This document shows, in pieces, positions 60,247 through 64,000 of a DNA stretch of 64,000 bases (its first letter is position 1; each line of letters begins with the position of its first letter). The translations under genes were made by a program, and so were the position numbers. The notes under the pieces are model-generated. The model had not been told where the DNA came from, made no database searches, and worked only from the letters and a program-made list of their open reading frames with translations. The stretch covers positions 1 to 64,000 of the forward strand of contig JUEP01000007.1 of NCBI GenBank assembly GCA_000817105.1. Reading direction: 5' to 3'. The DNA comes from a marine actinobacterium MedAcidi-G3 (GTDB taxonomy: Bacteria > Actinomycetota > Acidimicrobiia > Acidimicrobiales > Poriferisodalaceae).

Positions 60247-60861
60247 GTGGACTTTTCTGAACTCATCCGCAAGCGCCGAATGACCAGATCGTTTCTGGTC
60301 GACCCAGTACCTGTAGAGAAATTGGACCGGGTCCTTGACAGCGCGCGCCGAGTGCCGTCAGCAGGAAACACGCAAGGGTTCGATTTTGTCGTCCTAGAAG
60401 GGTTTGAAACGTCTGTTTACTGGGACGTCACCCTTCCTCCTGAGCGCAGAGAAAAGTTTCGTTGGCAGGGGTTGTTGCGGGCTCCTGTACTTGTAACTAT
60501 TTGGGCCGACGCTGGTGCTTATTTGAAACGATATGGCCAAGAAGACAAAGCACATAGCGGTCTTGGTAATGATGTTGGTGCATGGGCAACTCCCTATTGG
60601 ATTGTCGATAGCAGTTTCGCGGCAATGGCAATGCAGCTTGCGGCTATCGATGAAGGGTTAGGGGTTCTATTTTTCGGTATGTTTGATCATTCGAGTGAAC
60701 TTGCAGAGGCTTTGGGGGTGCCGGGTGACCGTATGCCGATCGGAACCATCGCTATGGGATGGCCGGATGACGCCGATAAAACGATGGGTCGTTCGGCTTC
60801 GATGGAACGACGTCCATTAGAGGACGGAACGGAAAGTGTCGTGCACCGGGGACAATGGTAA
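60247..60861 (+). CDS. Nitroreductase family FMN protein
   Basis: 204 residues from GTG 60247, 16 bases after the previous stop; the frame is open to 60190. The N-terminal ELIRKRRMTRSFLVDPVP and RVPSAGNTQGFDFVV bind FMN phosphate, and the C-terminal GDRMPIGTIAMGWP is typical. It reduces nitro groups, flavins or quinone-type substrates with NAD(P)H or perhaps F420. There is no clear ribosome site, so coupling to the upstream gene is likely. Confidence 0.85.
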   Translation: MDFSELIRKRRMTRSFLVDPVPVEKLDRVLDSARRVPSAGNTQGFDFVVLEGFETSVYWDVTLPPERREKFRWQGLLRAPVLVTIWADAGAYLKRYGQEDKAHSGLGNDVGAWATPYWIVDSSFAAMAMQLAAIDEGLGVLFFGMFDHSSELAEALGVPGDRMPIGTIAMGWPDDADKTMGRSASMERRPLEDGTESVVHRGQW

Positions 60862-60885
60862 GCACATGACTCGTAGGGAGCGAAG

Positions 60886-61929
60886 ATGAGCAGTTCTCGA
60901 GACAGAGTCGAATCTGGTTACCAGGCAGTCGGGCAATTGTTTCACCGTTACCTAACGGGTCTTATTCTCGCTCTCGTTGTTGAAACCGGGACAGAGAAAG
61001 CCGCACGAGTGGTGCAAGGACTTTTCCGTCGCCAACAAGAAGAGCGCTTTCTGCCAGGATTGGAGAAGCTCGGCTTGCTTGATGAATCTGCTGCTGTCGC
61101 TTGCGCCAAATATCACTATCTTTCGAATCATTTAGGTGGAGTGTCAGTCGTTTTTATTCCCGAATCCGAAAAAAAAGCCTGGATCAGGTACGCGCCGCCT
61201 AGATGGATCTTTGATGGAACGGCTATAGCTGCTATTCCCACTGAAGTATCGAGGGCAATGTTGTGGGGTTGGCATGCCAATAATGGGGTTTTGCTCGATA
61301 ACCCGAAACTGGGTTTCGTGTGTACAGGTCAGACAGTTGACGGCCTGCCGGGGCTCGAGGGGTATTACATAGAAGAAGAGGAAGAGCTTTCCGCTGGTAA
61401 TCGATTGAGATTTAATTACGGCGAGAGTAGTCCTCCAGTTAACTACGCGGACTTGCCAGTTCTAGACAACGAAGAATGGCCGTCTGAGCGCCTCTTGAAG
61501 GTGGCTCGGAACTACAGCATGGATTACATACGGAACATTATTCCGGTGATGTCTCAGGAGTTGGGTCCGTTAGCCGCTCAAGGCATTCTCTACCGAACCG
61601 GACGCAAGATAGGAATGCAGTATTCGTTAGAAACTCAGAGGGTCTTGGGTCTAGACGAACCGATAGATGTTCTCGAGGCGCTCTTAGCGGCTCAAGGAGA
61701 TGTTTTGGGCCGTGTTGGCGCCAACTTGTCCCAGACCTCTTGGCGTTTGATGAACGGCCTGGAAACAGAAAGCACTCCTGAGTGGATGGATGGTCTAGTC
61801 GGGTTATGGGAAGGTGTTCTTCTGGTAATGGAGCCGCACCTTCGTCTGAATCTTCTTGAAAGGCTTGATATGGGTGAAGAAGCGTTTTTATGGAGGGTGA
61901 CAAAAACAGGCCGCCCCAAGAAGTTCTAA
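60886..61929 (+). CDS. Uncharacterised 347-residue protein
   Basis: No family identified with confidence. A helical N-terminus (about 10-75) precedes a mixed middle region (HLGGVSVVFIPESE, WIRYAPPRWIFDG, MLWGWHANNGVLLDNPKLGFV) that faintly recalls the ATC hydrolase-like family. An acidic stretch (EEEEEL near 166) and a helical C-terminus follow. There is no signal peptide or membrane segment. It has a GGGAGCGAAG site before ATG 60886, converges with the F420 oxidoreductase by a 4-base overlap, and follows the nitroreductase. A role in redox metabolism is inferred from its neighbours only. Confidence 0.75.
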   Translation: MSSSRDRVESGYQAVGQLFHRYLTGLILALVVETGTEKAARVVQGLFRRQQEERFLPGLEKLGLLDESAAVACAKYHYLSNHLGGVSVVFIPESEKKAWIRYAPPRWIFDGTAIAAIPTEVSRAMLWGWHANNGVLLDNPKLGFVCTGQTVDGLPGLEGYYIEEEEELSAGNRLRFNYGESSPPVNYADLPVLDNEEWPSERLLKVARNYSMDYIRNIIPVMSQELGPLAAQGILYRTGRKIGMQYSLETQRVLGLDEPIDVLEALLAAQGDVLGRVGANLSQTSWRLMNGLETESTPEWMDGLVGLWEGVLLVMEPHLRLNLLERLDMGEEAFLWRVTKTGRPKKF

Positions 61930-62807
61930 GACTTAAAGACCTCAACCGTTTTGGTCAGATCATCGAGATACCGCAAAGTTTCATCGGTAGAAGGTAAGTC
62001 AAAATTGACTGGGGTGAAAATAAATTGAGTGACCCCAGCTTCGGCGTATTCCTCAAGTCGTTCTGCGCGTGGGCGCCCCCACACGTAAAGAGAGATGGGA
62101 ATGGAGGATCCGTCTCGACCGGCTTCGTCTGCCAAATTTCGAAAACGTTGTATGCCGGCTATGACGTCGGGTTTTCCGCCAACATTCATAACTCCGACAT
62201 CAATTGGAGCCCACTCATCGGCGTATTCAGCAGCATGCTTGATGCCTAATGGCCCGGCATTACCAAGGGCTATAGGAACTTTGCCGTTAACGGGTTTAGG
62301 AAAGACCCAAGAACGGGAATAGCTATCCCAGGTGCCCGAAAACTCGGCTTCTTCTTCAGACCAGGCTAAACGTAACCCCTCCACTCGTTCGCGCATGGCG
62401 GAGTAGCGCTTTTTGAATGGTATATCCGGACGATGGTTCTCTAATTCTTCTTCGTTCCAACCGACTCCTATGCCCATTACTACACGACCCTGTGACAACA
62501 CATCTGCAGTCGCCACAGTGCATGCAAGGTCCAAAAGGTCGTGCTCCAGTAACAGACAAATGCCGGTTCCCAAAGTCAAGCTTGTGGTCTCTGCCGCTGC
62601 AGCTGCTACAGAGACCCATGGATCCATCATGTGAAAGTAGCTGCCGGGCAACTGGCCTCCATTGGGGTAGGGGCTGCGTCTCTCTACTGGTATGTGACTG
62701 TGTTCTGGAAACCAGACAGAATCGAAATTACGGCTCTCGAGTTCTCTGGCTAGGTGGCCGGGAAGAATCCCGTCGGCATGATTTCCTGTGAGATAACCAA
62801 ACTTCAT
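61926..62807 (-). CDS. LLM-class F420-dependent oxidoreductase (TIGR03619-like)
   Basis: 293 residues of the luciferase-like TIM barrel. FDSVWFPEHSHIP, TGICLLLEHD and MGIGVGWNEEELENH are signatures of the F420 subgroup common in actinobacteria. It transfers hydride between F420 and an unknown substrate. The start faces menA with a 97-base divergent gap; the stop overlaps the 347-residue protein gene. Confidence 0.9.
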   Translation of the reverse strand: MKFGYLTGNHADGILPGHLARELESRNFDSVWFPEHSHIPVERRSPYPNGGQLPGSYFHMMDPWVSVAAAAAETTSLTLGTGICLLLEHDLLDLACTVATADVLSQGRVVMGIGVGWNEEELENHRPDIPFKKRYSAMRERVEGLRLAWSEEEAEFSGTWDSYSRSWVFPKPVNGKVPIALGNAGPLGIKHAAEYADEWAPIDVGVMNVGGKPDVIAGIQRFRNLADEAGRDGSSIPISLYVWGRPRAERLEEYAEAGVTQFIFTPVNFDLPSTDETLRYLDDLTKTVEVFKS

Positions 62808-62904
62808 AAATGAATCTTATGACTATCTGGGCATGTAAAGCTGAGTCTTCTATGGTTCGTCTTATGGAAAACCAACTAGCTAAGGCGAATCTCGGGATGG
62901 TGAA

Positions 62905-63771
62905 GTGACATCTTTATCTATTTGGTTCAGCGGGGCACGACCGCGGACCTGGCCAGCGGCTGTCGTTCCGGTGCTGGTAGGGACCGCCGCTGTTCAGGAC
63001 AAGCCGGACTTGTTGAGGGCTCTTTTAGCTTTGGTCGTTGGCTTAGCTTTACAAATAGCAGTGAACTACGCGAATGATTACAGCGACGGAGTGCGCGGGA
63101 CTGATGACCAGAGAGTAGGGCCGCAGAGGTTGGTCGCATCAGGAGTGGTTCCTCCTAGAAGCGTGAAACGAGCTGCGTTCTGCTTCTTTGGCGTAGCCGC
63201 AAGCGCTGGCCTTTACCTTTCGTCGGTTACCAGCTGGTGGTTGCTGCTAGTTGGTGCCGCAGCTATAACGGCTGCCTGGTGCTACACCGGAGGTCCTAAA
63301 CCCTATGGATATAGCGGTCTAGGAGAGTTATTCGTCTTTGTTTTTTTCGGATTAGTAGCCTCTATCGGTACAACCTACATTCAAGATGAGGAAGTCACCC
63401 CGCTCGCTGTGGGGGCCTCGGTGCCCGTTGGCTTGCTAGCTGTCGCCTTGCTAGTAACTAATAATCTGCGCGATTTGCCCGGCGATGGGTTAGCTGGCAA
63501 ACGGACTCTGGCTGTCCGTATTGGTGACAAGCCCACTCGGATTCTCTATGTGCTCACAATACTTATGGCATTTCTTTCCTTGCCCTACCTGAGTCTTCTG
63601 AGGCCAGGAGCACTATTAGCGTTGTTGGCCTTACCAGCAGCTATAGCACCAGTTCGATCGGTGCTCAGAGGAACTTCCGGTGTTGGCTTGGTTGCTGTTC
63701 TCGGAGCGACGGGGAAGTTGCAGATGATCTATGGCACTTTGTTGTGTGTAGGCCTTGCCTTAGGCATCTAA
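62905..63771 (+). CDS. menA: 1,4-dihydroxy-2-naphthoate polyprenyltransferase
   Basis: 288 residues of the UbiA superfamily with about eight to nine membrane segments. The first Asp-rich motif is NYANDYSDGVRGTDD (near 53-67), and the second is NLRDLPGDGLAGKRTLAVR (near 186-205). It attaches the isoprenoid tail to dihydroxynaphthoate to make demethylmenaquinone. The GTG start follows GGATGG. The menG end is convergent and 1 base away. Confidence 0.93.
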   Translation: MTSLSIWFSGARPRTWPAAVVPVLVGTAAVQDKPDLLRALLALVVGLALQIAVNYANDYSDGVRGTDDQRVGPQRLVASGVVPPRSVKRAAFCFFGVAASAGLYLSSVTSWWLLLVGAAAITAAWCYTGGPKPYGYSGLGELFVFVFFGLVASIGTTYIQDEEVTPLAVGASVPVGLLAVALLVTNNLRDLPGDGLAGKRTLAVRIGDKPTRILYVLTILMAFLSLPYLSLLRPGALLALLALPAAIAPVRSVLRGTSGVGLVAVLGATGKLQMIYGTLLCVGLALGI

Positions 63772-63772
63772 G

Positions 63773-64000
63773 TCATTCGGAAAGAGAGCCGAGAAACAGT
63801 TGAGTAATTCCACCGCTGAGTAGAACTCTGTTGACGTCCCTGAACCCAACTGCCTGAAGTCCGCTCAATAGTTCGTAACTTTCAGGAAGGTATTGAACCG
63901 ATTTTGGAAGGTACTTGTAGGCGTTCCTGTCGGAGAGTAGAGCCCCGATCTTGGGAACTACTTTTCCAAAGTAAAAGCTGTGTCCCAAACGAAGTAGTGG
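63773..64000 (-). CDS. menG: Demethylmenaquinone methyltransferase (3' part only)
   Basis: 75 C-terminal residues; the frame continues past the window edge, so the 71-residue start is internal. HSFYFGKVVPKIGALLSDR, AYKYLPKSVQYLP and the closing GGITQLFLGS are characteristic of the UbiE/MenG C-terminus. It methylates demethylmenaquinone in the last step of menaquinone synthesis and stands next to menA. Confidence 0.88.
   Translation of the reverse strand, partial: PLLRLGHSFYFGKVVPKIGALLSDRNAYKYLPKSVQYLPESYELLSGLQAVGFRDVNRVLLSGGITQLFLGSLSE

Noticed and set aside
62810..62908. 32-codon ORF ending in a GTGA overlap with menA
   Set aside because: It begins 3 bases from the divergent gene start, leaving no promoter space, and the peptide has little protein character, so it is probably chance.

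Overview
The window looks like a stretch of core chromosome from an actinobacterium of moderate GC. Acidimicrobiia or a related uncultured marine lineage is my best guess, by inference only. The evidence is a WhiB regulator, a Bpa-type proteasome activator with a C-terminal V-Y-L, an MtrA/MtrB-like two-component system with a GerMN lipoprotein, a PimB-like mannosyltransferase, DUF3040, a DEDDh/GIY-YIG fusion nuclease, an F420-type LLM oxidoreductase, menaquinone genes (menA, menG), SepF plus DivIVA with no ftsA, and a type-2 IleS. GTG and TTG starts and ATGA/GTGA/TTGA overlaps are frequent. I see no insertion sequence, prophage, CRISPR array, rRNA or tRNA.

Layout. 0-4 kb: a truncated NagZ-like hydrolase, an alcohol dehydrogenase, an aldo/keto reductase and a crotonase-fold protein. 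4-10 kb: a thiamine pair (thiN-thiB type), a class A penicillin-binding protein, a zinc-ribbon coiled-coil protein, a membrane protein and a histidine phosphatase. 10-11.3 kb: an MBL-fold hydrolase and the RNase P RNA gene, both on the minus strand. 11.3-21 kb: a membrane protein, whiB, trpD, the exonuclease/GIY-YIG fusion, a Ser/Thr kinase, a small Cys-rich protein, queG, a PimB-like GT4, a membrane protein, an SRPBCC protein and an aminotransferase. From memory, the trpD, exonuclease, pimB and SRPBCC neighbourhood is also found in mycobacteria. 21-34 kb: glpK; a trkA-trkH-trkH potassium operon; a minus-strand operon of membrane protein, IMPase, MtrA-like, MtrB-like and GerMN lipoprotein; a Nudix hydrolase, dinB, DUF3040, a ROK kinase, a small conserved protein and an HNH protein. 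A perfect 10-bp stem closes that block.

35-52.4 kb is the division and cell wall (dcw) cluster: mraZ-rsmH-ftsL-ftsI-murE-mraY-murD-ftsW-murG-murC-murB-ftsQ-ftsZ-pgeF-yggS-sepF-yggT-divIVA. Most junctions overlap or lie within a few bases, so extensive co-transcription and translational coupling are likely. Four 10-bp units matching the MraZ box lie in the mraZ leader. murF is missing from its usual place between murE and mraY. FtsZ ends in ten Asp codons, a perfect (GAT)10, where the conserved C-terminal peptide is expected. Downstream come ileS (minus), a DksA-like protein with a Lys/Ala repeat tail and no zinc cysteines, lspA and an RluD-type synthase.

57.8-64 kb: an alkaline-phosphatase-fold protein, bpa with a leaderless-type promoter, a 26-codon ORF joined by TGATG on both sides, two proteins I do not recognise, a nitroreductase, an F420-type oxidoreductase, menA, and the C-terminal end of menG at the window edge. 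The gene set is mostly housekeeping. The most unusual signals are the FtsZ tail, the absent murF, the MraZ-box array, the double TrkH with one degenerate pore loop, the variant TrpD motif, the minimal LpqB-like protein, the cysteine-less DksA with histone-like repeats, and the coupled small ORF after bpa.
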